A stretch of 64,000 nt of DNA, taken from Sediminispirochaeta smaragdinae DSM 11293. Lineage in GTDB: Bacteria > Spirochaetota > Spirochaetia > DSM-16054 > Sediminispirochaetaceae. Below, piece after piece: positions 8,748 through 17,650 of this stretch. The position numbers and the translations under genes are program-made. Location of the stretch: positions 2,418,001-2,482,000 of the forward strand of contig NC_014364.1 in NCBI RefSeq assembly GCF_000143985.1, written 5' to 3'. A model generated the notes under the pieces. That model did not search any database and was not told the origin of the DNA. It saw only the letters and a program-made list of their open reading frames with translations. How positions within the stretch are numbered: the first letter of the stretch is position 1; the number at the start of each line of letters is the position of its first letter.

Positions 8748-10481
8748 CTACGCTTCTCCTTCCACCGCAAATCGCTTTATCTTCTTGGTAGTCGTCATTT
8801 CCATCGCCTCCTCGGTTATTATAACCCTTGCGATCTTTTTATATGAGAGGAGGTCACGGTTGACTTCATCAACGATCTCTTGAATCCTCGCCTTAATTTC
8901 CTCAGGCGTATATGCGCTCCCCCGTTTTTTGCCCAAAGCTTCGAAGGCATCCTGGCTCGGATAAACAAGTGCCTCGATCCCCTCGCTCTTCATCTTCTTG
9001 TCGATAACAAAGCCGCGCACAAGAATCTGTTCTATCTCGTCGAAAAGCTGGAATCGATCCTCAATTTCTTCGGGAAAGACATTTTTTCCACCTTCGGTAA
9101 CGATGAGATTCTTCTTTCGGCCGGTAAGATAAAGGTAGTTATCATCATCGAGGTAGCCGACATCGCCGGTACAGAACCATCCGTCATCGGTAAAAACCTC
9201 ACGGGTGGCGGCCTCATTGTTGTAATAGCCCTGCATGACTACCGACCCCTTAACGACGATCTCGCCGATGCCGCTTTCGTCTGGATTAAGGATTTTCATT
9301 TCAATATGAGGAATGATCTGCCCCACGGAGTTCTCTTTGTAGGCCTCTTTAGGGTTGAGATTGATGATCGGCGAGGTCTCGGTCAATCCGTAGCCCTGGA
9401 CGAAATCGATCCCAAGCTGGTTGAAAAGACTAAAGGTCGATGAAGGAAGCGGTCCTCCGCCACAGATACAGATGCGGTTGGTATCCAAAGAAAGCTTGGC
9501 GAGCAGCCCCTTAAACATCGCCTTTCCCGGGTTTACCTTAAAAATCTTTTTGATAAGGCCACTGAGATACATGAGGCCCCGAATAATTCCGTATACAAGA
9601 ACCCCTTTCTCCCGAATGCCCCGTAAAAGCCCCTTGAGCATCTTGTTAAAGAGCATGGGAATGGCAAGAAACATGGTTACCTTGCCCTCTTTCAAATCAT
9701 GGAGAATTTGTTTGATGGCAAGTTTTTTTGCAAAAATGATCTCGGCCCCCACCGACAGAGACTCTATAAAGACCGCAAGCATGGTGTAGCTATGGTGCAG
9801 AGGAAGAAGGGCATAGAAGACGTCGGTGTCGAAAATATTCATATTGCCCTGAGCCAGGTAACAGTCGGAGACAAGGTTTTTATGTGTCAGCATAACCCCC
9901 TTGGGATCTCCCATGGTTCCGCTGGTGAAAAGGATGGCGGCGAGATCATCCTCTTCGGGATACGCTCTCGGAAGAGATTCCGGCTCCACACATTCGAAGA
10001 CATACCCCGGTTTCCGTGGCGAAAGGCTGATCTTATCTTCTTTCGAAAGGATCCCGTTTCCGTCAAGCTGATCAAATTTTTCTTCATCAGAAAAAAGAAG
10101 CTTTACATCGGCAAATTTCATCAGTGCATTAAGTTCAGGCACATGCAACTGATAATCAAGGGGAACAACAATTCCGCCGGCAAAAAGCACGGCAAGGTAG
10201 GCAACGGCCCACTCCGGACTATTTTTTCCGGTTACAGCCACCTTATCGCCCTTACCTATTCCCAGTTTGACAAGATAATTTCCTACCTTCTCGACCACAT
10301 CCAGGGTTTCACGGTAATTAAGAAAGATATTGTCAGGTTCGTATATGGAAAGACAGCGATGCTCAGGGTACCTGCTTACCGTTATACGGAACATTTCGAC
10401 CAAGGTTGGCCATTCTCCCATAAAAACGGTGCCCCTGTATGTATCGAGAAATTTCCACGGTTCTTTGTTTCGTTTCTTCAT
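8748..10481 (-). CDS. Long-chain fatty acid-CoA ligase (AMP-binding)
   Basis: Adenylate-forming enzyme that activates a fatty acid to acyl-CoA through acyl-AMP, 577 aa. The motifs are in the usual order: phosphate loop ILFTSGTMGDPKGVMLTHKN (about residue 190), GYGLTETSP (about 370), and DGWFCTGDVGYLDDD with TGRKKNLIVTEGGKNVFPEEIE (about 430-475). The C-terminal subdomain has the lysine-rich TTTKKIKR end. AAAGGAG lies 6 nt before the ATG. It is the first gene of an operon with the transglutaminase-like, yhbY and ADH genes. A paralogue lies at 62022-63758 in this window. Chain-length preference is not inferable. Confidence 0.92.
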   Translation of the reverse strand: MKKRNKEPWKFLDTYRGTVFMGEWPTLVEMFRITVSRYPEHRCLSIYEPDNIFLNYRETLDVVEKVGNYLVKLGIGKGDKVAVTGKNSPEWAVAYLAVLFAGGIVVPLDYQLHVPELNALMKFADVKLLFSDEEKFDQLDGNGILSKEDKISLSPRKPGYVFECVEPESLPRAYPEEDDLAAILFTSGTMGDPKGVMLTHKNLVSDCYLAQGNMNIFDTDVFYALLPLHHSYTMLAVFIESLSVGAEIIFAKKLAIKQILHDLKEGKVTMFLAIPMLFNKMLKGLLRGIREKGVLVYGIIRGLMYLSGLIKKIFKVNPGKAMFKGLLAKLSLDTNRICICGGGPLPSSTFSLFNQLGIDFVQGYGLTETSPIINLNPKEAYKENSVGQIIPHIEMKILNPDESGIGEIVVKGSVVMQGYYNNEAATREVFTDDGWFCTGDVGYLDDDNYLYLTGRKKNLIVTEGGKNVFPEEIEDRFQLFDEIEQILVRGFVIDKKMKSEGIEALVYPSQDAFEALGKKRGSAYTPEEIKARIQEIVDEVNRDLLSYKKIARVIITEEAMEMTTTKKIKRFAVEGEA

Positions 10482-10514
10482 GAAAACTCCTTTGGCCCCA
10501 TGGCCGTAGGGAAA

Positions 10515-10543
10515 ACTATAGCTTATCTATGCGGTTGAAACAA
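10515..10543 (-). promoter_or_regulatory. Candidate sigma-70 promoter of the acyl-CoA ligase operon
   Basis: On the minus strand TTGTTT (10543-10538) and TATAGT (10520-10515) are separated by exactly 17 nt. The -10 box lies about 34 nt upstream of the acyl-CoA ligase ATG at 10481, leaving room for a leader that includes AAAGGAG. This is pattern evidence only. Confidence 0.45.
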
Positions 10544-10549
10544 CCATTC

Positions 10550-10578
10550 TTTACATTTATCCCGTTCTTAGCTATTTT
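10550..10578 (+). promoter_or_regulatory. Candidate ftsH promoter directly abutting the start codon
   Basis: TTTACA (10550-10555) and TATTTT (10573-10578) are 17 nt apart. The -10 hexamer touches the ATG at 10579, and no Shine-Dalgarno sequence is visible before either ATG (10579, 10585). If this promoter is used, the message would be leaderless or start at the second ATG. Confidence 0.3.
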
Positions 10579-12519
10579 ATGATCATGGCAGGAAAAAAGA
10601 AAGATAACAATTGCTGGAATAAAGAAAGCCCCAAGGGAAGTTGTAAAGATGATGATAAACTCTTCGGCCGATTTCCCAAGGGACAATTTCACTTTTCCAT
10701 AGGGTATTTCCTTATTGTCTTCATAGTATTGTCAATGATAAACACGATGCTGGCGAAAACCCCGGCTACCCAGGTACCTTTTAGTCAATTTAAAAGCCTC
10801 ATTGCTGACGGAACTATCGACAGGGTACAGCTGGGTGAGCATGAATACCTCGGCTTTCCCGAGGCACGCGGAACCAATGGCCCCGGTGTCGGACAACTGG
10901 GTGGACAAACCTATAAAACTGTACCGGTGAACGACCCCAGCTTCATCAAGCTGATGGACGAGAAAGGGGTGAGCTACGCTGCTGTCGATAACAGCGGAGG
11001 TCAAAGCATCATGGTTCTCCTAAACTGGATTATCCCCATTGCCCTGCTCTTCTTCCTCTGGCGTTACGTCCTCAAAAAAATGGGGAATGTAGGCGGCAAT
11101 GTAATGAGCTTCGGCCAAAATCGTGCGCGTATTGTTGCCGAAAGCGAGACAAGAACCACCTTCAACGATGTCGCCGGTGTCGAAGAGGCAAAAGACGAGT
11201 TGGTGGAGGTCGTTGATTTTCTCAAGAACCCCACAAAATACACGGCAATAGGTGGCAAGATTCCCAAGGGTATTCTTTTGGTCGGCCCTCCAGGGACAGG
11301 AAAAACCCTTCTTGCAAGGGCCGTGGCTGGTGAAGCAGGCGTCGTCTTCTTTCGTATGAGCGGAGCCGATTTCGTCGAAATGTTCGTGGGCGTTGGTGCT
11401 GCAAGGGTTCGAGATCTCTTTCGCCAGGCACGAGAGAAGGCTCCCTGCATCATCTTTGTCGATGAACTTGATGCCATAGGGAAAAGCAGAGCGAACAACA
11501 TCGGAGGTAACGACGAACGGGAGCAGACCCTCAATCAACTATTGGTTGAGATGGACGGTTTTGATGCGACCAGCGGCGTCATCCTTTTGGCCGCCACAAA
11601 CAGGCCCGAACTTTTGGATCCCGCACTTCTGCGCCCCGGCCGGTTCGATCGCCAGGTTCTTGTCGACCGTCCCGATCTCGAAGGGCGGGAGGCTATTCTT
11701 AACATCCATGCAAAGGATGTTAAACTCGACAAATCTGTTGATTTGAAGGAGATTGCCGCATCCACTCCCGGTTTTGTAGGTTCCGATCTTGCAAATATCA
11801 TCAACGAGGCCGCTTTGCTTGCGGTACGAGGCGGCCGTAATCTTGTCACCATGGCCGATCTCCATGAGGCGATCGAAAAGACGGTGGCGGGACTACAAAA
11901 GAAAAACCGCCTCATCAACCCGAAGGAACGGCGAATCGTTGCCTACCACGAAACGGGTCATGCCCTTGTTGCCGCCGCAACCCCCGGTTCCGATCCTGTA
12001 CAAAAGATATCTATTGTACCCCGAGGTCTTGGGGCCTTAGGCTATACCCTTCAAATGCCGATTGAGGATCGTTATCTCATGAGTCAGGGAGAACTCATCG
12101 GCAAGATCGATGTTCTTCTTGGGGGAAGAGCCGCCGAACAGATCATATTTAACGAAATATCTACCGGTGCATCAAATGATTTGGTAAAAGCAACGGATCT
12201 TGCCCGTAATATGATCACCGAATACGGGATGAGTGAGCGCTTCAAGAATGTAGCCCTCACGAAGCGGGCACACAGCTATCTGGGCGGTGAGACGAATCAG
12301 AGCAGGGAGTATTCCGAATCGACCCAGCAGTATGTGGATGAGGAGATTGCACGAATCATCGATGAGCGCTATGAGATAGTTCTCAAACTTCTTGAAGAGC
12401 AGCGGCCTGTACTTGAAAAATGTGCCGCTCAACTCCTGGAGCGTGAGGTGATGGAATCGGATATCTTCATCGACTTACTTAAAGAAGAAAACTTTCCCGT
12501 AAAGAATCTTCAACAATGA
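10579..12519 (+). CDS. ftsH: ATP-dependent zinc metalloprotease FtsH
   Basis: Membrane-anchored AAA+ protease that degrades misfolded membrane proteins and regulators, 646 aa. A charged, lysine-rich N-terminus precedes TM1 (about residues 37-53). A short periplasmic FtsH_ext domain and TM2 (about 140-160) follow. The AAA domain has Walker A GPPGTGKT, Walker [12 protein letters not shown], the pore motif with [10 protein letters not shown] and the second region [20 protein letters not shown]. The protease domain has HETGH (HExxH zinc site; most homologues have HEAGH) and a downstream acidic ligand region [11 protein letters not shown]. The start is ambiguous between ATG 10579 and ATG 10585. 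It is a single gene, converging on bpt with a 41-bp overlap of coding ends. Confidence 0.97.
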   Translation: MIMAGKKKDNNCWNKESPKGSCKDDDKLFGRFPKGQFHFSIGYFLIVFIVLSMINTMLAKTPATQVPFSQFKSLIADGTIDRVQLGEHEYLGFPEARGTNGPGVGQLGGQTYKTVPVNDPSFIKLMDEKGVSYAAVDNSGGQSIMVLLNWIIPIALLFFLWRYVLKKMGNVGGNVMSFGQNRARIVAESETRTTFNDVAGVEEAKDELVEVVDFLKNPTKYTAIGGKIPKGILLVGPPGTGKTLLARAVAGEAGVVFFRMSGADFVEMFVGVGAARVRDLFRQAREKAPCIIFVDELDAIGKSRANNIGGNDEREQTLNQLLVEMDGFDATSGVILLAATNRPELLDPALLRPGRFDRQVLVDRPDLEGREAILNIHAKDVKLDKSVDLKEIAASTPGFVGSDLANIINEAALLAVRGGRNLVTMADLHEAIEKTVAGLQKKNRLINPKERRIVAYHETGHALVAAATPGSDPVQKISIVPRGLGALGYTLQMPIEDRYLMSQGELIGKIDVLLGGRAAEQIIFNEISTGASNDLVKATDLARNMITEYGMSERFKNVALTKRAHSYLGGETNQSREYSESTQQYVDEEIARIIDERYEIVLKLLEEQRPVLEKCAAQLLEREVMESDIFIDLLKEENFPVKNLQQ

Positions 12520-13285
12520 AGAGCGGGTGCTCCGGAGCACCCGCAATACAATGACCCTCCGCATCAAGCCAGTCGAACCATACTCCGGGTCTTGTCGAGA
12601 CCTGGAGCGGTGAGTATCCCTTTTTATAGATCATCGATCGGTTTTCTTCGATCAGATAGCCAAGGCAGAGGTAACGCATGCCCCGGCTTTTTGCGAGAAG
12701 TACTTCGTGAAGTATTGCTACGCGGCCCGGGCTGTAAATCGCGTATTCCTCGTCCCAGTAACAGTAGACGGCCGAGCAGGTATCTCCAACAAGGTCGATA
12801 TGACTCACGGCAACGGTTCGTTCCTTATCACGAATACGGAGCAACGCAGCTCCTGGAGTTGCCGCGAAAAAGGAGTCGACAAAAGAATCATAATTTTCCT
12901 GCTCATCTTCAGCAGGAAAGGGAAAACGCTTTTTGTGCCGCAAGTAGAGTTCGAAAAGAGCAGGGTCCGGCAGCGGGTGTCTCTCGAGAGAAACCTCAAA
13001 CCCGGCCCGTTCGCTTTTTCTCAGAACCCGTCTGTCGGAGCGGGAAAAGCAGTATGCCGATGCATCGATACGGACGGGAACACATTTCCCGCACCAGAGG
13101 CAACGTGGCCTGAAGAGAAAGCGACCAAAATGGCGGAAGCCCTGCTTTAAAAGATAGTTAATTCCCGATTCGGAGAATTCAACTGCAATAGCCCTCTCTG
13201 TTTGCGCACGAATGCCGGGGAGATAGGGGCAAGGGGTTTGGACCTCGGGAAGAGGAATAAGCGTAACATTCACGAGAGCTATCAT
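12479..13285 (-). CDS. bpt: Aspartate/glutamate leucyltransferase-like N-end rule transferase
   Basis: Leucyl/arginyl-tRNA-protein transferase family (Bpt/Ate), 268 aa. It transfers an amino acid from tRNA to N-terminal acidic residues and so tags proteins for degradation. The N-terminal ATE domain has CPYLPG and CLWCGKCVPVRI (cysteine cluster), and the C-terminal ATE domain has CYWDEEYAIYSPGRVAILHEV and MIYKKGYSPLQV. The protein runs about 20 residues past the usual end, and this tail overlaps the 3' end of ftsH on the other strand. Part of the tail (AGAPEHP) is encoded by a perfect palindrome. The weak ribosome site leaves the start somewhat open. Confidence 0.85.
   Translation of the reverse strand: MIALVNVTLIPLPEVQTPCPYLPGIRAQTERAIAVEFSESGINYLLKQGFRHFGRFLFRPRCLWCGKCVPVRIDASAYCFSRSDRRVLRKSERAGFEVSLERHPLPDPALFELYLRHKKRFPFPAEDEQENYDSFVDSFFAATPGAALLRIRDKERTVAVSHIDLVGDTCSAVYCYWDEEYAIYSPGRVAILHEVLLAKSRGMRYLCLGYLIEENRSMIYKKGYSPLQVSTRPGVWFDWLDAEGHCIAGAPEHPLFIVEDSLRESFLL
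12523..12544. terminator. Perfect 22-bp palindrome after ftsH, inside the bpt 3' end
   Basis: GCGGGTGCTCC is followed directly by its exact reverse complement, starting 3 nt after the ftsH stop codon. It could form a strong GC-rich hairpin in the ftsH transcript. No T-run follows on the plus strand (AATACAATG), so it is not a classic intrinsic terminator and may instead stabilise the mRNA 3' end. On the minus strand it is coding sequence for bpt. Confidence 0.4.
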
Positions 13286-13321
13286 ACTGCTTTCAAAGCC
13301 TTTCGACGAGGGGTGCCGTCG

Positions 13322-13350
13322 TTGACTGAACGCCTATGGTTGGCTACATT
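13322..13350 (+). promoter_or_regulatory. Candidate promoter of the hisD-folC-hisC operon
   Basis: TTGACT (13322-13327) and TACATT (13345-13350) are 17 nt apart in the 87-bp gap between bpt and the hisD-like gene, about 22 nt before the chosen ATG. The layout fits a sigma-70 promoter for the rightward gene run to 21106. Confidence 0.45.
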
Positions 13351-13372
13351 GTGGGTCTGAAGGAGTATGCGC

Positions 13373-14671
13373 ATGATGATTCGTTACTGGAAAGAGTTGA
13401 ATAGTGCCGAGCAGGCGAAGCTGTTTCGCCGCTCGGAAATCGATATTGAAGCGGTAAGTAATTCGGTACACGCAATCATAGAACGTGTAAAAGCCGAAGG
13501 AGACGAAGCTGTTTTATCCCTGACCAGAGAGTTTGACAGGGTGGAACTCTCTGCCGGGCATCTTCGCGTTTCGAAACAAGAGATAGCGGACGCAAAGCAG
13601 CTACTCAAGCCGCCGGTGAAAGGCGCCATAGAACACGCCATCCGTAACGTGAGAAGATTCCACGAGGCCCAGAAACCGGAGGCCATGAAGGTGGTGGAAG
13701 TTGAGCCGGGCCTGTTTGTCGGAGAACGGGCCACAGCCATAGAGAGTGCCGCCCTCTATGTTCCCCGCGGACGGGGAAGCTTTCCCTCCATGCTTTACAT
13801 GCTTGCCGTTCCGGCGGTCATTGCCGAGGTACCGAGAATCGTCATCACCACTCCACCGGGAGAAGATGGCAGTGTTGATCCCGCCTGCCTCTACGCCGCC
13901 GAGCTTCTGGGTATCGATGAAATCTATCGAGTCGGAGGTGCCCAGGCCATAGCCGCCCTCACCTTCGGAACGAAAACCATACGACCGGTAGAGAAGATCG
14001 TAGGCCCCGGCAGTATGTATGTAACCGCAGCAAAACGGCTTCTCTACGGAACGGTAGACGTCGGCCTTCCCGCCGGTCCCTCGGAATCCATCCTGATAGC
14101 CGATGAAACCGCCGATCCTGAGCTGGCGGCAAAAGATATCCTGGTGGAAGCCGAACATGGCTCAGACTCCTCGGCCCTGCTCATTACTCCAGACAGGAAG
14201 CTTGCGGAAAGGGCTGCAGACATCATACAAGAGCGTATTGCCGACCTGCCCGAGCCGAGGAAAGGGTTTGTCAGCGATGTACTCGACGGAGGCTACGGCG
14301 GAATCATCGTTACGGAAACAATGGATGAGGCAGTCTCCATCACCAACCAATTCGCTCCCGAGCACCTGGAGTTGATGGTATCGGAGCCCTTTTCCCTTGT
14401 GGGCAAGATTCGCAATGCGGGAGAAATCCTTCTTGGCAGAAACATCCCCTTCAGCTGCGCAAATTATATGGCGGGAGCAAACGCCGTATTGCCCACCGGC
14501 GGTAAGGCGAAAACCTATTCCGCCGTCTCGGTACGCGATTTTATGAAATACTCTTCGGTGGTGTGGTCCACGAGAGACGGCTACGATCGTATCGCGGACG
14601 ATACCCGTAATCTTGCCCTCTACGAAGGCTTTATCACCCATGCTGCAGCCGTAGACCGGCGGTGGAGCTAA
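13373..14671 (+). CDS. hisD: Histidinol dehydrogenase family protein, noncanonical active site
   Basis: 432-aa protein of the HisD fold; HisD oxidises histidinol to histidine using NAD. Recognisable stretches are YRVGGAQAIAALTFGT, KIVGPGSMYVTAAKRLL, VGLPAGPSESILIAD and QFAPEHLEL, which holds the catalytic Glu-His pair. However, the canonical zinc ligand Gln in QAEHG is Glu259, with His262 kept. The GDYxxGxNHVLPT block reads ANYMAGANAVLPT, so the zinc aspartate is Asn364 and the substrate histidine is Ala371. The C-terminal THAAAV histidine is kept. It may belong to a HisD-like dehydrogenase subfamily acting on another diol, although hisC two genes downstream favours a histidine link. ATG 13373 is chosen because GGAG lies 7 nt upstream; ATG 13367 is only 1 nt from it. 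Confidence 0.8.
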   Translation: MMIRYWKELNSAEQAKLFRRSEIDIEAVSNSVHAIIERVKAEGDEAVLSLTREFDRVELSAGHLRVSKQEIADAKQLLKPPVKGAIEHAIRNVRRFHEAQKPEAMKVVEVEPGLFVGERATAIESAALYVPRGRGSFPSMLYMLAVPAVIAEVPRIVITTPPGEDGSVDPACLYAAELLGIDEIYRVGGAQAIAALTFGTKTIRPVEKIVGPGSMYVTAAKRLLYGTVDVGLPAGPSESILIADETADPELAAKDILVEAEHGSDSSALLITPDRKLAERAADIIQERIADLPEPRKGFVSDVLDGGYGGIIVTETMDEAVSITNQFAPEHLELMVSEPFSLVGKIRNAGEILLGRNIPFSCANYMAGANAVLPTGGKAKTYSAVSVRDFMKYSSVVWSTRDGYDRIADDTRNLALYEGFITHAAAVDRRWS

Positions 14672-14674
14672 AAA

Positions 14675-16009
14675 ATGTTCCAAACTGTAGATCAACTTTT
14701 CTCGTACTTTGAAACCTTTACCAATTTTGAAAAGAATCGGATCTCGGCATTGCGGCACGAACGGCTCGATCGTATGAGGTTGCTGCTTGCCCATGCAGGC
14801 ATGCCTCACGAAGGGAAAAAGATCATACATATTGCAGGCTCCAAAGGAAAGGGCTCGACGGCAGCCTTTATCGGCTCCGGGCTTTCGGCACTTGGCTATA
14901 AAACAGGGAATTACCTCTCCCCTCATATCAGCAACTATCGTGAGCGTATAACCTGCAACGGCAGCTTTTTTCCCGAAGAGAGCTATCTTCGGGCAGGAAA
15001 AACCATCATGGATTTACTGGATTCAATCGACGACCCAGAGTTTCAATCCCCCTTCGGCCCGACCGCCTTTGAACTGCTTACCCTTCTTGCCCTTCTCGTT
15101 TTTCGGCAAGAAGGGTGTGATCGCTTCGTTCTCGAAACAGGCCTGGGAGGACGACTGGATGCGACCAATGTAGTTACTCCGATTGCATCTGTCATTACAC
15201 CGATAGAGATGGAACACGCCGATGTTCTGGGTGATACCATAGAGAAAATCGCCGGCGAAAAGGCGGGGATCATCAAACCGGGTATACCTGTTTTCTCAAG
15301 CAAACAAGAAGACGCTGCTTTGGAAGTTCTCCGAAAACGGGCGAAAGAGCTGGGAAGTCGGTTTTACTATCTTCCGGAAATATATCCTGTAGTTCGCTCC
15401 CGCTGCAGCCTCTATGGTTCAGAAGTGGAAATAGAAGGGGCAGAAGAGAAGAAGCATTTTTCGATAGCCATGACAGGCGATTTCCAGGCCGAAAACGCCG
15501 CCCTTGCCTATTTGGTTTTGCGTACCGTAGAAACAGACAGCGAGGCGCTCTTCTCCGGATTCGCCTCCGCGACCCTCCCGGGGCGAATCGAAACAATCTC
15601 CTCCGATCCCCTGATTATTGTCGATGCCGCCCATACGGAAAGTTCGGTGAGAAGAGTCATAGCCAATTTCAGAAATATGTTTGACGACGGGGTCATTATC
15701 TTTGGATCGATCAGTGGAAAACGCAGTGATGCCATGGCTGCTCTTATAGCCCCCCATTTCCATGATATTATCATTTCGCGCCCGGGGACCTTCAAGAAAA
15801 GCGATCCCAAGGCACTTTTAGAAATCTTCAGGCGTTTCAATAAAGATGTTATTTTACAAGAAGATCCCACACAGGCCTTGGAGACGGCAAAAAAGCTTGC
15901 CGGTGGCAAACGGCCGATTCTTGTACTTGGCTCCTTTTATATGGCCGGAGAAATACGCTCTCGAGTGGTGCACAAGAGTACCCAGGAAAAGGTAAACGTG
16001 TTAAGATAG
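14675..16009 (+). CDS. folC: Folylpolyglutamate synthase / dihydrofolate synthase
   Basis: Mur-ligase family enzyme that adds glutamate to (dihydro)folate using ATP, 444 aa, cytoplasmic. The P-loop is HIAGSKGKGSTAAFIG (about residues 47-62), slightly different from the usual GTNGKGS, with Ser in the first position. Family blocks follow: NYLSPHISNYRERI, FELLTLLALLVF, ETGLGGRLDATNVV (LGGRLDATN is diagnostic) and GDFQAENAALAYLVL. It starts 3 nt after the hisD-like stop and ends 4 nt before hisC, so it belongs to the same operon. It is about 15-20 residues longer than many FolC proteins. Confidence 0.92.
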   Translation: MFQTVDQLFSYFETFTNFEKNRISALRHERLDRMRLLLAHAGMPHEGKKIIHIAGSKGKGSTAAFIGSGLSALGYKTGNYLSPHISNYRERITCNGSFFPEESYLRAGKTIMDLLDSIDDPEFQSPFGPTAFELLTLLALLVFRQEGCDRFVLETGLGGRLDATNVVTPIASVITPIEMEHADVLGDTIEKIAGEKAGIIKPGIPVFSSKQEDAALEVLRKRAKELGSRFYYLPEIYPVVRSRCSLYGSEVEIEGAEEKKHFSIAMTGDFQAENAALAYLVLRTVETDSEALFSGFASATLPGRIETISSDPLIIVDAAHTESSVRRVIANFRNMFDDGVIIFGSISGKRSDAMAALIAPHFHDIIISRPGTFKKSDPKALLEIFRRFNKDVILQEDPTQALETAKKLAGGKRPILVLGSFYMAGEIRSRVVHKSTQEKVNVLR

Positions 16010-16013
16010 TTTC

Positions 16014-17108
16014 ATGATAATATCCCGAAAAGCACGAGAGTTGACCCCATATGTTCCAGGAGAGCAGCCGGGACAGCAGGGCCTCTATGTGAAACTGAAC
16101 ACCAACGAAAATCCCTATCCTCCATCCCCGGCGGTGGAGGATGCCCTTCGCCGCTACAGATGGGAGGATCTTAGGCTCTATCCTGATCCCTGCTCGCTCG
16201 CCCTTCGGACAACCATCGCCGCTCGTTTTGAACTTCCGGTCGAACAGATCTTCGTCGGCAACGGTTCGGACGAGGTATTGAGCTTTGCCTGGTACGGCTT
16301 TTTCGACCCCGAAAATGGTCCGGTACTTTTCCCCGAGCATACCTACAGCTTCTATCCCGTTTATTGCGATTATTATGGCCAACCCTATGAACGAATACCC
16401 CTGGCATCCGATTTTTCGGTTGATATCTCGCTTTACCTGGAGCGCATGAAGGAAGAGTATGCCGGAATTGTTATTCCCAATCCCAATGCTCCGACGGGAA
16501 TCGCTATTTCCCTGCAGGAGATCGAAACCCTCCTTCAGGCCACCGAAGGTAAACGTCTTGTCATCATTGATGAGGCCTATGTCGATTTCGGAACAGAAAC
16601 CAGCGTCGGGCTGATTGAGCGCTTCCCCAACCTGCTGGTCGTTCATACCTGTTCGAAAAGCCGTTGCCTCGCGGGCCTCCGGGTCGGATACGCGATAGGA
16701 AGTAAAGAGGTCATACAAACAATTACCGCGGTAAAGGATTCCTTCAACAGCTACCCTCTGGATCGTCTTAGCCAGAAAATAGCGGATATTGCCATCCAAG
16801 ATGATGTCTATTACGACAAAATTCGTGATATGATTATGGCAACTCGAAGGTGGTTTGCCGAGGCCATACGCAAAGAGGGATGGGAAGTACTTCCCAGTCA
16901 GGCAAATTTTATCTTTGCACGATATCCCGGGGCATCCGGGGATGCTGTCTACCACGAATTAAAAAGCAAGGGTGTCTTGGTCCGTCATTTCGGGCATCCG
17001 GGGATTGAGGATTTTCTTAGAATCACCATAGGAACGGATCGTGAAATGGAACGGCTTCTTCTTTTAATGAAAGACCTTACCTGTACCGCAGGAGTAAGCA
17101 AAAGGTGA
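16014..17108 (+). CDS. hisC: Histidinol-phosphate aminotransferase
   Basis: PLP-dependent class I/II aminotransferase, 364 aa. HisC converts imidazole-acetol phosphate to histidinol phosphate in histidine synthesis. Key blocks are LNTNENPYPPSPAV near the start, VGNGSDEVLSFAW (cofactor phosphate), IPNPNAPTGIAI, DEAYVDFG and HTCSKSRCLAGLRVGYAIG, where the Lys of SKS is the PLP Schiff-base lysine. The final Arg-containing region is FLRITIGTDREMERLL. GTGA overlaps the next gene's start. Related aminotransferases (CobD, aromatic) share this fold, but the N-terminal LNTNENP and the GSDE motif favour HisC. Confidence 0.88.
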   Translation: MIISRKARELTPYVPGEQPGQQGLYVKLNTNENPYPPSPAVEDALRRYRWEDLRLYPDPCSLALRTTIAARFELPVEQIFVGNGSDEVLSFAWYGFFDPENGPVLFPEHTYSFYPVYCDYYGQPYERIPLASDFSVDISLYLERMKEEYAGIVIPNPNAPTGIAISLQEIETLLQATEGKRLVIIDEAYVDFGTETSVGLIERFPNLLVVHTCSKSRCLAGLRVGYAIGSKEVIQTITAVKDSFNSYPLDRLSQKIADIAIQDDVYYDKIRDMIMATRRWFAEAIRKEGWEVLPSQANFIFARYPGASGDAVYHELKSKGVLVRHFGHPGIEDFLRITIGTDREMERLLLLMKDLTCTAGVSKR

Positions 17109-17650
17109 TCGAAGAGATCAAAAGCCTTGCAGAAGGTCGGATTATCGTCTGCCACGGGGATATCACCACCTTCAAAGGCGATGCAATTGTAAACGCCGCA
17201 AACTCGACGCTTCTCGGAGGCGGGGGCGTTGATGGAGCAATCCACCGAGCGGGTGGGCCTGAAATTCTTGCCGAATGTAAACGAATCAGATCAGAAAGGC
17301 TGCCCGGAGGGCTTCCCCCGGGTGAGGCCGTTCTCACCGGTGCTGGAAAACTGCCGACCCAAAAGGTTATTCATACCGTCGGGCCAATCTGGCACGGCGG
17401 AAAGCAGGGGGAGAAAGAAACGCTTTCGAATGCTTATCGCAACGCTCTTCGCCTTGCCGCCGATAGCGGTGTGGAACGTGTGGCCTTTCCCGCGATTTCC
17501 ACCGGAGTATATGGTTTCCCAAAAAAACTTGCCGCTTCCATCGTCTATGATACGGTAACGGACTTTCTTCGCCATGAACAGCTTCCCCACACCGTTTTTC
17601 TTCTTTTTTTCGGACGGGAGGATGCAGAGCTCTTTCTGCGGGAGATCTAA
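17105..17650 (+). CDS. Macrodomain protein, O-acetyl-ADP-ribose deacetylase type
   Basis: 181-aa single macrodomain (MacroD/YmdB-like). Members bind ADP-ribose and remove acetyl or ADP-ribose groups. The diagnostic blocks are VCHGDITTFKGDAIVNAANSTLLGGGGVDGAIH, with the NAAN and GGGGVDGAI loops, and AISTGVYGFPKKLAA. The start is GTG at 17105, overlapping the hisC stop as GTGA, which implies translational coupling. Its place between hisC and an RqcH-like gene has no obvious pathway logic; a housekeeping or repair role is inferred. Confidence 0.93.
   Translation: MIEEIKSLAEGRIIVCHGDITTFKGDAIVNAANSTLLGGGGVDGAIHRAGGPEILAECKRIRSERLPGGLPPGEAVLTGAGKLPTQKVIHTVGPIWHGGKQGEKETLSNAYRNALRLAADSGVERVAFPAISTGVYGFPKKLAASIVYDTVTDFLRHEQLPHTVFLLFFGREDAELFLREI

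Noticed and set aside
15849-16955. Open frame of 368 codons opposite hisC
   Set aside because: hisC on the plus strand has all family motifs; the antisense translation is low in pattern and has no ribosome site.
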